Part shown: in pieces, positions 33,792 through 42,459 of the stretch
Layout: each line of letters opens with the position of its first letter
Numbering within the stretch: position 1 is the first letter of the stretch
DNA from: Streptomyces sp. SCUT-3
GTDB taxonomy: Bacteria; Actinomycetota; Actinomycetes; Streptomycetales; Streptomycetaceae
DNA: 64,000 bases
Assembly: GCF_014083985.1 (NCBI RefSeq)
Contig: NZ_CP046907.1
Span: forward strand, 5,714,501 to 5,778,500
Direction of reading: 5' to 3'
Notes under the pieces: model-generated
Told to the model about the DNA's origin: nothing
Databases searched by the model: none
What the model saw: only the letters and a program-made list of their open reading frames with translations
Program-made: the position numbers and the translations under genes

Positions 33792-34625
33792 TCAGCCCAG
33801 GAAGTCCGTCAGGCGGTCGTTCAGCTGCATCGGCGCGGTGAGTGGCAGGGAGTGGTGGGTGGCTCCGGGGAGCAGTGCCACCTCGCCCTGCGAGAGCGTC
33901 CGGCGGGCCCTGTCGGCGACCTTGACGGCATGGTGGGCGCGGCTGTGCTCCGCGAGCAGGACCAGCACCGGCATGCAGAGGTCGGCGGCCCGCGGCCGGC
34001 CACCGACGACGAGCTTGCGGCCGGGAACGGTCGTGGCCAGCGAATAAAGGCGCTGCCAGGTCTCGTCCAGGTTGATGTCTGCCGTCTCCCAGGCCAGGAA
34101 GGCGCGAGCGCGGGCCTCGCTCGGGCGGATCAGGGTGGGCAGTGCGCGCAGCAGGTAGCCGGGGCGGAACCCGGCGAAGACCTGGGTGGGGTCGACAAGG
34201 GCGAGGCGGCCGACCCGCTGCGGTGCATGCAGTGCGTACCTGACAGCCAGCCAGGCGCCGTACGAGTGCCCGCACAGGTGTGTGCGGGCGAGCCCAAGCC
34301 CGTCCAGCAGCGCATCCAGCCAGGCCGTCAGGTCGTCGCCGCTCTTCAACGGTGTGCCCCGGCGTTCGGTGCGGCCGGCGTCACCCACCAGGTCAACCGC
34401 ATGGACCCGGTACCGCTCGCCGAGTGCCGGTGCGTTGGCGAACCAGACCAGGCCTGTGGCGGAGCCGCCGGGCAGCAGCACCAGTGGGCTGCCGTCTGCC
34501 TGGCCGTACACATGGACGCGGGTGCGCCCGTACGGCGTGGCGACATCGCGTTCCTCGGTGGACTCGGGCCAGCGGGCGCGAAGCTCGTTGTAGGCAAGGT
34601 CGAAGGCGGACAGGGACACGGGCAT
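33792..34625 (-). CDS. Alpha/beta-hydrolase
   Basis: 277-residue single-domain hydrolase. The nucleophile elbow GHSYGAW places Ser121; LPGGSATGLVWF near 51 is the oxyanion loop, a catalytic acid is plausible in the VLLAEHS segment, and GATHHSLP near 258 carries the His. Substrate unknown. Its codon use is a little less GC-biased than the flanking genes, and it sits between two transposase remnants. Transcribed divergently from a MarR-type gene, with a palindromic operator overlapping the shared promoter, so it is the likely target of that regulator. Confidence 0.85.
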   Translation of the reverse strand: MPVSLSAFDLAYNELRARWPESTEERDVATPYGRTRVHVYGQADGSPLVLLPGGSATGLVWFANAPALGERYRVHAVDLVGDAGRTERRGTPLKSGDDLTAWLDALLDGLGLARTHLCGHSYGAWLAVRYALHAPQRVGRLALVDPTQVFAGFRPGYLLRALPTLIRPSEARARAFLAWETADINLDETWQRLYSLATTVPGRKLVVGGRPRAADLCMPVLVLLAEHSRAHHAVKVADRARRTLSQGEVALLPGATHHSLPLTAPMQLNDRLTDFLG

Positions 34626-34643
34626 TCCTCTCGCTGAGCGATA

Positions 34644-34660
34644 ATCTCGGTCAGCGAGAT
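34644..34660. promoter_or_regulatory. Probable MarR operator
   Basis: ATCTCG-GTCAG-CGAGAT, a 17-base perfect inverted repeat in the 62-base spacer between the hydrolase and MarR starts. An interlocking repeat TCGCTGA ... TCAGCGA (about 34631-34657) surrounds it. The AT-rich surroundings (ATAATCTC, GATATTAT) look like the -10 regions of divergent promoters. Confidence 0.65.
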
Positions 34661-34687
34661 ATTATGCAGGGGGCCGAGGGAGCGTGT

Positions 34688-35143
34688 ATGGACGATCAGA
34701 GCCCGGGGATGCGGTTGGTTCACTTGCTGCGCGCGGTCACTGTGGAGTTTGAGCTGCTCGGCGCCGAGTTCGCCGCGCGCCACGGGCTGCATCCCACCGA
34801 TGTTCGCGCGCTGATCCACTTGCTGGACGCGGCACGGGCCGGTACCCGTGCCACGCCCGGGTGGCTCGGCGAGCAACTGCGCCTGAACTCTGCCGGGACC
34901 ACCGCCCTTGTGGATCGGCTGGAGCGGCTCGGACTGGTCCGGCGCAGCAGGGACACTGCCGACCGGCGACGCGTGCTTCTCGAGGTCGAGGAGAAGGCCG
35001 TGAAACTCGGGTGGACCTTCTTCGGGCCAGTGATCGGCGAGGTGGTGGCGGCCGCGGAAGGTTTCGAGGCGGGCGAGTTGGAGACGGTGCGTCGCTTTCT
35101 GACCGCAGTACTGGAGTCCGCCGGGCGGGCGCGTTCGGTTTGA
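34688..35143 (+). CDS. MarR-family transcriptional regulator
   Basis: 151 residues with a winged helix: HPTDVRALIHLLDAARA, then the recognition region LGEQLRLNSAGTTALVDRLERLGLVRRSRDTADRRRVLLEV (residues about 58-98) including the wing with the D-x-R-R motif typical of MarR. C-terminal helices form the dimer interface. ATG at 34688 follows GAGGGAG. It probably represses itself and the hydrolase through the operator at 34644; ligand unknown. Confidence 0.88.
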   Translation: MDDQSPGMRLVHLLRAVTVEFELLGAEFAARHGLHPTDVRALIHLLDAARAGTRATPGWLGEQLRLNSAGTTALVDRLERLGLVRRSRDTADRRRVLLEVEEKAVKLGWTFFGPVIGEVVAAAEGFEAGELETVRRFLTAVLESAGRARSV

Positions 35144-35205
35144 CAGGGCTTTGGTCCCGGCAGTTCGACGGTCCGCCGATGTCGAGAGGGGCGGCAGCAC
35201 GTGAC

Positions 35206-35442
35206 CTACTCCTCGTCCTCCTCGTCCTCATCGTCCTCGGCGGCGTCCGGGGCGCGCAGTGGGCGCAGGCCCCGGCCGGGGGCGCCGGCCCTGATGCCGA
35301 ACAGGTAGCGGCCCGGGAAGTTGACGTGCCGGTCCTTGAACGGGGAGAGCCGGTCGACGGCTCCCCGGGCGTCCCGGTGGTCCCGGTCCAGCGCAAGGCT
35401 CGCCGCGAGTACGAGAACCGGGTCGGCACGCTCACGCCCTGA
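35206..35442 (-). mobile_element. Tn3-family transposase C-terminal remnant
   Basis: A minus-strand frame ends LSPFKDRHVNFPGRYLFGI, then GLRPLRAPDAAEDDEDEEDEE and a stop at 35206. This is the C-terminal signature of streptomycete Tn3-type transposases (HINxLGRYSF ... LRPLRDPDA). Only about 78 residues remain; upstream sequence to 35530 lacks the rest. No 38-base Tn3 ends identified. Together with the IS630 remnant it brackets the hydrolase-MarR pair. Confidence 0.7.
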
Positions 35443-35530
35443 CCATGATCGTTCTCGGCGCCAACCGCTGTACCGATGTTCCCCGAGGCCGAAGCCGCCC
35501 GGTGGTGTCGCGCCGCAGGCGTCGGGGCCC

Positions 35531-36418
35531 TCAGGTCCGGAACTGCCGCACCAGCTCGTCCGCGACCGCGCGGGCGGCGGGGGAGAGCAGGCGCCTGCGG
35601 TGGCGTGCCAGCTGCACCGGCACGTCCGGAACCGGCGGCCCGGGCACGACCGCCAGGCGGCCGGCGTGCAGCGCCTCCTCGACGGTCGCGCGCGGCAGCA
35701 GGGTGAGGCCGAGCCCGGCGGCCACGCACGCCCGGGCGGCCTCGATGCTGCCGAACCGGGTCAGCCGCGTCCGCCCGTCGGTGACCGCCAACAGCTCGTG
35801 CGCGAACCGGTCGCTGTAGGAGCAGCCCTGCTCGTGCAGGAAGAAGCTCTCCCGGGCCAGTTCTTCCCAGTCGGCCGGTTGTTCCCGTCCGGCCAGCGGA
35901 TGCCCGGCGGCGCAGACGAGGACCAGCGGTTCGCGGGCGATGCGCTCGGCGGTGACACCGGCGAAGGCGGCCTGCTCCTCCAGCAGCAGGGCGAGGTCCA
36001 GCCGGCCGGAGCGGAGCCCCTCGACGGCGGCCGAGGTGCCCGCGGGGTGCAGGCCCACGTCCACGTCGGGGTGCGTGCGGCGCAGGGCGGCCACCACGCC
36101 CGGCAGGCGCGTCGAGCACAGCGTCTCGCCCGCGCCGACGACGACCCGCCCGCGCACCGGGCCGCCCTCGGCGGCGGCCGCGCGCAGCCGCGACTCCGCC
36201 TCCAGCACTTCCTCGGCCTCGGCCAGCAGGCGCCGCCCGGCCTCGGTGACGAGCGCGCCCCTGGGCAGCCGGTCGAAGAGCCGGACGCCCAGCTCCTTCT
36301 CCAGGGTCCGGACCTGCACGGTGACCGTGGACTGCGCGAGGTGGAGCTCGGCCGCCGCGGCGGTGAAACTGCCGGTCCTGGCGAGGGTGACGAAGGTGCG
36401 CAGCAGCCGGGTGTCCAC
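35531..36418 (-). CDS. LysR-family transcriptional regulator
   Basis: 295 residues. The N-terminal helix-turn-helix is TFVTLARTGSFTAAAAELHL with AQSTVTVQVRTLEKELGVRLFDR following (residues 8-50). The effector domain (about 90-290) has the usual two-lobed periplasmic-binding fold. Transcribed divergently from the PhzF gene across a 95-base spacer that holds several GATC-centred repeats (GGATCAAGATCAATC), suitable as LysR T-N11-A sites. It likely controls the PhzF gene and itself; effector unknown. Confidence 0.9.
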   Translation of the reverse strand: MDTRLLRTFVTLARTGSFTAAAAELHLAQSTVTVQVRTLEKELGVRLFDRLPRGALVTEAGRRLLAEAEEVLEAESRLRAAAAEGGPVRGRVVVGAGETLCSTRLPGVVAALRRTHPDVDVGLHPAGTSAAVEGLRSGRLDLALLLEEQAAFAGVTAERIAREPLVLVCAAGHPLAGREQPADWEELARESFFLHEQGCSYSDRFAHELLAVTDGRTRLTRFGSIEAARACVAAGLGLTLLPRATVEEALHAGRLAVVPGPPVPDVPVQLARHRRRLLSPAARAVADELVRQFRT

Positions 36419-36513
36419 GGGGCCGAAGCCTAGACGCGCCGATCGGATTTCTCGATGGACCGGATCAAGATCAATCGTTTGTCGTGATGGATCGTGGATG
36501 GGAGCGTGGAGCC

Positions 36514-37377
36514 ATGACTGCAGAACTCTCGACCGATGTCCTGCGCTACGCGGCGTTCACCTCCGGCCACGAGGGCGGGAACCCGGCCGGCGTCGTCCTC
36601 GACGCCTCGGCGCTCGACGGACCGGGCATGCTCGCCGTGGCCGCGGAGGTGGGGTACTCCGAGACGGCGTTCGTCACGGTCCGCGACGACGAGCGGCGCC
36701 GTTTCTCGCTGCGCTACTACAGTCCTCTCGCCGAGGTCGCGTTCTGCGGGCACGCGACCGTCGCGACGGCCGTGGCGCTCGCCGAGCGCATCGGCCCCGG
36801 CCCCCTGCTCCTCGACACGCGCGCCGGGGAGGTCGCGGTGGACACGGCGGTCGACGGCACGGGCGCCGTGCGGGCCACCCTCACCAGCGTCCCCACCCGC
36901 TCCCGCCCGGCCTCCGACGCCGAGGTGGACGCGGCGCTCGACCGCCTGGGCTGGGTGCGGGAGGACCTCGACCCGGAACTGCCCCCGCACGTCGCCTTCG
37001 CCGGAGTGGAGCACCTCGTCCTGGCGGCGGCCTCCCGCGCCCGGCTGGCCGACCTGGATTACGACTTCGACGGCCTCGCCGAGGTCATGCGCCGGCACGG
37101 CTGGACCACGGTGCACCTGGTGTGGCGCGAGGCGCCGGACCGGTTCCACGCGAGGGACCCGTTCCCGGTCGGCGGCGTGGTGGAGGACCCGGCGACAGGA
37201 GCGGCCGCGGCCGCTTTCGGCGGCTACCTGCGGACGATCGGCCTGGTGCGGGAGCGGACCGCGTTCACCGTCCGCCAGGGCGAGGACATGGGCCGCCCGA
37301 GCGACCTGCTCGTCGAGGTGGACCCGGACGGCGAGCGCGTGCGGGTCACCGGCCGGGCGGTGCCCGTGGGGGACTGA
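36514..37377 (+). CDS. PhzF-family isomerase/epimerase
   Basis: 287 residues with the two-fold diaminopimelate-epimerase-like fold. GNPAGVV at 22-28, GYSETAFV with the catalytic Glu, FCGHATVATAVAL (first half) and VEDPATGAAAAAFGGYL (second half) are the PhzF signatures. Family members isomerise dihydro-hydroxyanthranilate or related compounds, but most are uncharacterised and no phenazine genes are present here. ATG at 36514 follows GTGGAG. Bidirectional hairpins end it. Confidence 0.88.
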   Translation: MTAELSTDVLRYAAFTSGHEGGNPAGVVLDASALDGPGMLAVAAEVGYSETAFVTVRDDERRRFSLRYYSPLAEVAFCGHATVATAVALAERIGPGPLLLDTRAGEVAVDTAVDGTGAVRATLTSVPTRSRPASDAEVDAALDRLGWVREDLDPELPPHVAFAGVEHLVLAAASRARLADLDYDFDGLAEVMRRHGWTTVHLVWREAPDRFHARDPFPVGGVVEDPATGAAAAAFGGYLRTIGLVRERTAFTVRQGEDMGRPSDLLVEVDPDGERVRVTGRAVPVGD

Positions 37378-37450
37378 GCGCCGCCGGCCGGGCCGTCGCC
37401 GTCCCCGCCCCGCCGGCCCGCGGGGTGCCGCCGGCCGGGCGCCAGAAGGG

Positions 37451-37520
37451 CCCGCCGGGGACCGGGGTCCCGTCCCCGGCGGGCGTCCGGCCGGGGCGGC
37501 GCCGCCCCGGCCGGACGCCC
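37451..37520. terminator. Twin hairpins between PhzF and nitrite reductase genes
   Basis: First stem: 12 perfect pairs, 37451-37462 with 37472-37483, 9-base loop. Second: a perfect 40-base palindrome, 37481-37520. They lie between two convergent genes and probably end transcription from both sides. Confidence 0.8.
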
Positions 37521-37525
37521 CGCCC

Positions 37526-40339
37526 TCAGCGGGTGACCGCGAAGGCGCCGAGGGCGCCGCGCTCGGCGTCCGCCATGACGTGCGAGACGAACGGGTAGGT
37601 CCCGGTCTCGGGGAAGAACAGCTCGACGAAGCCGCCCGAGGCGGGTGCCAGACCGAGGACCTGCGCGCCGCCGCTCCCGGGGCCGTCCGGCCGCAGCCGG
37701 TAGGCGCCCTCCTCGTACACGGTGTCGAACTGCCCGCCGACGACGTGGAAGGCGCTGGAGCGGTTCGGCCCGGCGTCCAGCACCCACACGCGCACCCGCT
37801 CGCCGACTCGGGCGGTCAGCGGGTCGTGGGAGTACTGGCCCGCGTAGCCGTTGAAGACGACCGCGTCGGGCTCCTCCGCGCCCAGTTTGTCCGCGTCGGC
37901 GGTCCCGCCCTGCCGGCCGAGGTACATCTCCGACTGCACGAGCAGGTACTCGCGGTCGACGGACGGCAGGCCCGGCGGGTCGACGACGACGGCCCCGAAC
38001 ATGCCGTTGGCGATGTGCAGGGACATCGGCATCGTCGAGCAGTGGTACATCCACACGCCGCTGCGGGTCGCGGTGAACCGGTAGGTCAGCGACCGCCCCG
38101 GCCCGATGGTGCGCATCGGCCGGTCCGGGGCCAGCGCCCCGGCGTGGAAGTCGACCGAGTGGCCGATCGACCCGTCGTTGACCAGCGTGATCTCGAACGT
38201 GTCGCCGACGCGTCCGCGCAGCACCGGGCCGGGCGCGGTGCCGCCGAAGGTCCACAGGGTCTGCCGGACCCCGGGCGCGACCTCCCGCTCCACCTCCTCG
38301 ACGGTCAGGGTCCGCCGGTGCACGCGCGGGCCGGGCCCGCCGGCCGCGGGCGGCAGTTGCGCGTCGCGGGCGGTGAAGCCTGCGGCCGGCTCCGCCATGG
38401 GGTCGAACGCCCCGGCCGCGGACCCCGCGGACCCCGCGGCGCCCCGGGGGGCCGTGCCGCCGGTGCCGTGACCGCCGTGACCGCCGTGACCGTCCGCGCC
38501 CCCGCCCCCTGTGTCCCCGCCTCCTGCGCCCCCGCCTCCGGGGCCGGTGGCCCGTACGGCGAGGACCATGCCGGCCTGCCGGTGTCCGACCACCGAGCAC
38601 CAGCCCTCCAGGTCGCGGCCGACGACTCCCGCGTCCAGGCTCTGCCGTTCTCCCGGATCCAGCCGGCCGGTGCGGGCGCCGGTCTCCAGTACCAGGTCGT
38701 GGCGGTCGGTCCCGGCGTTGCGGACCTCGATCACCAGGCGGTTCCCCGCGGGGACCTCGACGGTGTCCGGGGAGAACCGCATGCCGCGCACCGTGACGGT
38801 GACGGTGGTCGTACGGCCCGTCGGCGCCACCCCGGCACTGCCCGCGCCGTCCGCGCCGTCCGCGGCCGCCCGGGGGAGCGCGGGCAGGGAGCGCACGTCG
38901 ACCGCGCCGCCTGCCGCGACGGCCAGCACGACGGCCGCCAGCCCCGCCGCCGCGCCGCCGAGGACGCGGTGCCGGTCCGGCCCGGCGGGCCGGGGCCGCG
39001 GCGCGGCCTGCGGCGCGGCCCCGGCCGGTGCAGCACCCCGGCGTCCCCGGCCTCCCCGGCGTTCCCGTCGGCCGCGCACGGCCGCGCGGGCCAGCAGCAC
39101 CAGGAAGGCCACCAGCGTCGCCAGGAGCACCGTCGAGGCGACGACACGCACCGTCCCCGGCACGGGGAGCACGCACACCAGCAGGGCCGCGTCGGCCGCG
39201 ACCAGGCGGGCGACCCACGCCCGGTCCAGCTCCGCGGCGGCCGCCCGCACGGCGGCGGGGCCGCCGCCGAGGACGACGGGCGCCAGGAAGGAGAGCGCGC
39301 CCAGCAGCACCTGGGCGATCCAGCCGGCGGCCAGCGGGGCGGTCAGCGACGGCACGCGCTCCGCCACCGCCGCCCACGACGGGGCCGTCAGCAGGATCCC
39401 GGTCAGGGCCGCCAGCGACCCGGCGAGCCAGGCGCAGCCGGCCGCCACCGACCAGGTGGCGAAGGAGCGCGGCGGCCTGGCCCGGGCCTCGCGCACCCAC
39501 GGGGCCGCCGCGACCGCGAGCCCGGCCGCGTAGGCCGCCACCCCGGCCGCGGCCAGCGGCGGCGGCCCGGTGAGCGCGGCGCCCACGGCCGCGGCCAGCC
39601 CGGCCACCAGTACCGGAAGGGCGGTCCGCGCGGCTTTCTCGGCGCCGTCCGCCACGCGGGTGCGCAGCATCGTCGGCCACAGGGTCACCAGGGTCCCGGC
39701 CACGGTCAGGCCGACCCAGCCGAGCAGGTTGACCATTTCGTGCGCCACCAGCAGGCGGGCCGCGGAACCGCCGGACAGGCCGCCCCGTGCCATGACGACG
39801 CCCAGCGCGGCGCCCGCGGGCAGCAGCGCGGAGGCCGCGACGTAGTAGCGCACCGTCGCCGAGAACCGGGCCGGCAGGGCCCGGCGCAGCAGCCGGACCA
39901 GATGCACGGCGTGGGCCGCGACCGCGCCCGCGACGACGGTGCCGCCCACCAGCACCGCGGGCCACGCCCCGGCGAGCATCCCGCCGATCACGGCCACGGC
40001 CCCGGCGTTGAGGAGGGCCAGCCGCAGCACGGCCGGGGTCCCCCGGTCCGACTCCGGGAGCCGCAGCACCGACGCGGCGAAGTGCCCCGACCAGATCACG
40101 GCGGCGTTGCTGACGGCCCCGAGCAGCAGCAGGTGGACCAGGAGCCAGCGGGCCGCCGGTACGAACGGGTGGACGAGGGTGCCCGCGACGAACAGGGCGA
40201 GCCAGGCCGCCACGACCGCGTTCGCACCCAGGTGCCAGGCGGCGCGCGGGGAGGGCGCGCCGGACGGCGCGGCCCCCCGGCCCCGGGGGGAGGCGGGGTC
40301 CTGCGGGGAGGGGCCGTGGCCGGTGGGGAGGGTGGTCAC
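37526..40339 (-). CDS. nirK: Membrane-fused copper nitrite reductase (TM domain, cupredoxin, NirK)
   Basis: 937 residues. Residues about 30-425 form a multi-helix membrane domain with several intramembrane His (HLLLLGAVSNAAVIWSGHF; VAHEMVNLLGWVG). A cupredoxin domain (about 500-600) has type 1 ligands in DRHDL and GWCSVVGHRQAGM. The NirK part (about 640-937) keeps HSVDFH (His type 1, catalytic Asp, His type 2), WMYHC, LHIANGM, the substrate His in SAFHVVGGQFD and the type 2 His in PFVSHVM, so all Cu ligands are present. It reduces nitrite to NO; the extra domains may take electrons from the quinol pool. GTG start overlaps the upstream stop. Confidence 0.9.
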   Translation of the reverse strand: MTTLPTGHGPSPQDPASPRGRGAAPSGAPSPRAAWHLGANAVVAAWLALFVAGTLVHPFVPAARWLLVHLLLLGAVSNAAVIWSGHFAASVLRLPESDRGTPAVLRLALLNAGAVAVIGGMLAGAWPAVLVGGTVVAGAVAAHAVHLVRLLRRALPARFSATVRYYVAASALLPAGAALGVVMARGGLSGGSAARLLVAHEMVNLLGWVGLTVAGTLVTLWPTMLRTRVADGAEKAARTALPVLVAGLAAAVGAALTGPPPLAAAGVAAYAAGLAVAAAPWVREARARPPRSFATWSVAAGCAWLAGSLAALTGILLTAPSWAAVAERVPSLTAPLAAGWIAQVLLGALSFLAPVVLGGGPAAVRAAAAELDRAWVARLVAADAALLVCVLPVPGTVRVVASTVLLATLVAFLVLLARAAVRGRRERRGGRGRRGAAPAGAAPQAAPRPRPAGPDRHRVLGGAAAGLAAVVLAVAAGGAVDVRSLPALPRAAADGADGAGSAGVAPTGRTTTVTVTVRGMRFSPDTVEVPAGNRLVIEVRNAGTDRHDLVLETGARTGRLDPGERQSLDAGVVGRDLEGWCSVVGHRQAGMVLAVRATGPGGGGAGGGDTGGGGADGHGGHGGHGTGGTAPRGAAGSAGSAAGAFDPMAEPAAGFTARDAQLPPAAGGPGPRVHRRTLTVEEVEREVAPGVRQTLWTFGGTAPGPVLRGRVGDTFEITLVNDGSIGHSVDFHAGALAPDRPMRTIGPGRSLTYRFTATRSGVWMYHCSTMPMSLHIANGMFGAVVVDPPGLPSVDREYLLVQSEMYLGRQGGTADADKLGAEEPDAVVFNGYAGQYSHDPLTARVGERVRVWVLDAGPNRSSAFHVVGGQFDTVYEEGAYRLRPDGPGSGGAQVLGLAPASGGFVELFFPETGTYPFVSHVMADAERGALGAFAVTR

Positions 40340-41601
40340 CGCGGGTCCTCCGGACGGTCGGGTGCGGGCCGCGCGGCGGGCGCGGCGACGGGGACGGCGG
40401 TGGGGGCGGAGGCAGCCGGGCCGGCGGAGGGCGCAGGGCCGGCGGGCGCGGCGGGGGCGGCGCCCCCGGGGGTTCCTGCGGTCCCGGAGGCCGTTCCCCT
40501 TCGGGCGGCCCGGCCGGCCCCCGCGGACAGGGCCGCGGCCGTCAGCACGAACAGCAGGACGGCGGCGACGTTGAGCGCCCCGCCGAGCCGCCAGGCCCAC
40601 TCGGTGTCCCGCAGGTCCCCGACCAGCACACGCAGGGCCAGGGAGGCGTGCAGCAGCCAGGCCGGCGCGGCGAGCACCGGCCGGTACGGCAGGGGACGGC
40701 GCAGCACCGCGGGCAGGATCACCGGGGCGTGCGCCATGATCATCGACAGGACGAACCCCAGGAAGACGGAGTGCACGACCGCGTCGTAGGGGCGGCCCCC
40801 GGCGACCGGGCCGCCCACGAGCCACAGCGCGCCCGCCAGGCCCAGCCAGGCGTACCCGGCCAGCAGGCACGCGGCGGTGAACCGGGGCAGCCCGGTGGAG
40901 CGCAGCAGGCGGCGGGCGACGTCGTGCACGGCGAGCCACGCGGTCAGGGCGAGCAGCGCCGCCCCGAGCAGCACGGTCCCCGGCGCGGGCCACAGCAGGG
41001 TGGCGACGACACCGGCGAGCACGGCCCCGACGCAGCCGAGGAAGGCGTTCTCGGCCCGGGGCTCCAGGAGCGCCACGCGGGCCAGGTCCAGGCGCTCCCC
41101 GGCGACGGTCAGGACCAGGAAGGCGGACAGCCACGGCAGCAGCCGGGGCACGTCGAGGCCGCCGAGCCACAGCAGGGAGGCGCCCAGCGCCGACACCGCC
41201 CCCGCGGCCTGGGCGAGCAGGGCGGGGTCCGGCCTGCGGCGCCAGAAACGGGTGTACGCGGCGACCAGGACGGCGGTGCCAGCCACGAGCAGCAGCCGGC
41301 CGGCCGCAGCGCCGGCGGGCGCGAGCAGCAGCAGGCCGCCGGCGCCGAGACAGGCGGGGGAGAGGTACGCCCACCGGCTGCCCAGGGCGACCGCCCGCTC
41401 CAGCGCCACCAGCGTCCCGGCGAAGCCGAGCACCAGCAGCACCCCGTGCACCTCGGGCAGCCGGGCGGTGGTGACCGGGGCGGGCAGGCCGAGCAGCAGC
41501 AGGGCGGCGTCGAGTCCGGCGAGCAGGGCGAGGCCCGCGGGCAGCAGCAGGACGGCCCGGCGCGCGCCCGTCCGGCGGGCCGTGCCCTCCGCGGGGGTCA
41601 C
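40336..41601 (-). CDS. Polytopic membrane protein, NnrS-like
   Basis: 421 residues with about 10-12 TM helices and a Pro/Ala-rich cytoplasmic tail. Conserved-looking His occur in RLPEVHGVLLVLGFAGTLVAL and VVHSVFLGFVLSMIMAHAPV, as in NnrS-type heme/copper membrane proteins connected with NO tolerance. The NnrS assignment is by pattern only and tentative. It is coupled on both sides: GTG start overlaps the regulator stop, and its stop overlaps the nirK start, so regulator, this protein and NirK are one operon. Confidence 0.7.
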   Translation of the reverse strand: MTPAEGTARRTGARRAVLLLPAGLALLAGLDAALLLLGLPAPVTTARLPEVHGVLLVLGFAGTLVALERAVALGSRWAYLSPACLGAGGLLLLAPAGAAAGRLLLVAGTAVLVAAYTRFWRRRPDPALLAQAAGAVSALGASLLWLGGLDVPRLLPWLSAFLVLTVAGERLDLARVALLEPRAENAFLGCVGAVLAGVVATLLWPAPGTVLLGAALLALTAWLAVHDVARRLLRSTGLPRFTAACLLAGYAWLGLAGALWLVGGPVAGGRPYDAVVHSVFLGFVLSMIMAHAPVILPAVLRRPLPYRPVLAAPAWLLHASLALRVLVGDLRDTEWAWRLGGALNVAAVLLFVLTAAALSAGAGRAARRGTASGTAGTPGGAAPAAPAGPAPSAGPAASAPTAVPVAAPAARPAPDRPEDPR

Positions 41602-42389
41602 CGCGGTTCCCCGGGGCGGTCGGTCCCGCCGGATGCGCCGGTCCCGCCGGGTGTGCCGGGGCGGGTGGGAACGGCGGGGACGGCGGGGCCGCCGGGTGCG
41701 TCCGGCCCGTCCGGCGCGGCGTCGAGCAGCAGCCGGCAGGCGCCCGGTTCGGCGAAGGGGTGCAGTGCCACCCGCTCGGCCTCGCCGCCGAGGGCGGCCA
41801 GGCCGGCCCGGGCCAGTCCGGCGTGGACGTTGCAGATCACGCCGGGGTGCTCGCGGGCCGCCTCGACGAACGGGCAGCGCGGCAGCCGGGCCTCGCGCGC
41901 GTCCTCGTCGGCCTCCGGGGCGAAGCCGATCTCGCCGAGCAGTGCCAGCACCCGTCCGCGCGCCTCCTTCGGGGTCCGTGCGGGCTCCTGCCCGGCGACC
42001 AGGGCGCGGCCCCACTCCTCGCCGGCGGCGAGGGCGTCGGCGTGCGGGTCGGCACTGGACCGGGCGATCTGCCCGGCGAGCACGGTGGCCAGGCCGGCGT
42101 ACTCGCGCACGGCGGACTGCTGGGGCGGCCGGGCCCGGTAGAGCCACGCGGGGCGGCCGCGCCCGGCGGCGGGAGCCCGCTCGCGGTCCGCCAGCCCCGC
42201 GTCCACCAGCGCGTCGAGGTGCTCGCGGACCGTGTTGGAGTGCAGGCCGCACTCCTGCGCCAGTGCGGCGACCGTGACGGCCCCGGCCCGGCCGCGCAGG
42301 TGCTGCAGGACCGCGCGGCGCTGCCGGGACAGGGGCGGGTGGTCGTCCGACCCGCCGCCCGGAAGAGGGCCATTATTTTTCACGGACAT
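41598..42389 (-). CDS. Winged-helix regulator with cysteine-containing sensor domain
   Basis: 263 residues. The N-terminal wHTH (about 20-85, VTVAALAQECGLHSNTVREHLDALVDAGL) is ArsR/SufR-like. The middle domain has Cys172, Cys186 and Cys218 (PRCPFVEAAREHPGVICNVH ... EPGACRLLL), plausible Fe-S or redox ligands, as in SufR-type sensors. The C-terminus is Pro/Gly-rich. A palindrome GGACATGTCC (42384-42393) spans the start codon and may be its own operator. It leads the nirK operon and is divergent from a hemerythrin gene, so sensing NO or nitrite is a reasonable inference. Confidence 0.82.
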   Translation of the reverse strand: MSVKNNGPLPGGGSDDHPPLSRQRRAVLQHLRGRAGAVTVAALAQECGLHSNTVREHLDALVDAGLADRERAPAAGRGRPAWLYRARPPQQSAVREYAGLATVLAGQIARSSADPHADALAAGEEWGRALVAGQEPARTPKEARGRVLALLGEIGFAPEADEDAREARLPRCPFVEAAREHPGVICNVHAGLARAGLAALGGEAERVALHPFAEPGACRLLLDAAPDGPDAPGGPAVPAVPTRPGTPGGTGASGGTDRPGEPR

Positions 42390-42459
42390 GTCCGGAGTAT
42401 ATTGCAGCCATCGGCCACCCGGTCCCCCGACCGGCCGTCAAACACCGGGAGAACCCGCC

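Noticed and set aside
36514-37377. Phenazine biosynthesis
   Set aside because: Only a PhzF-family gene is present, without phzA-E or G; the family is broad and mostly unrelated to phenazines.
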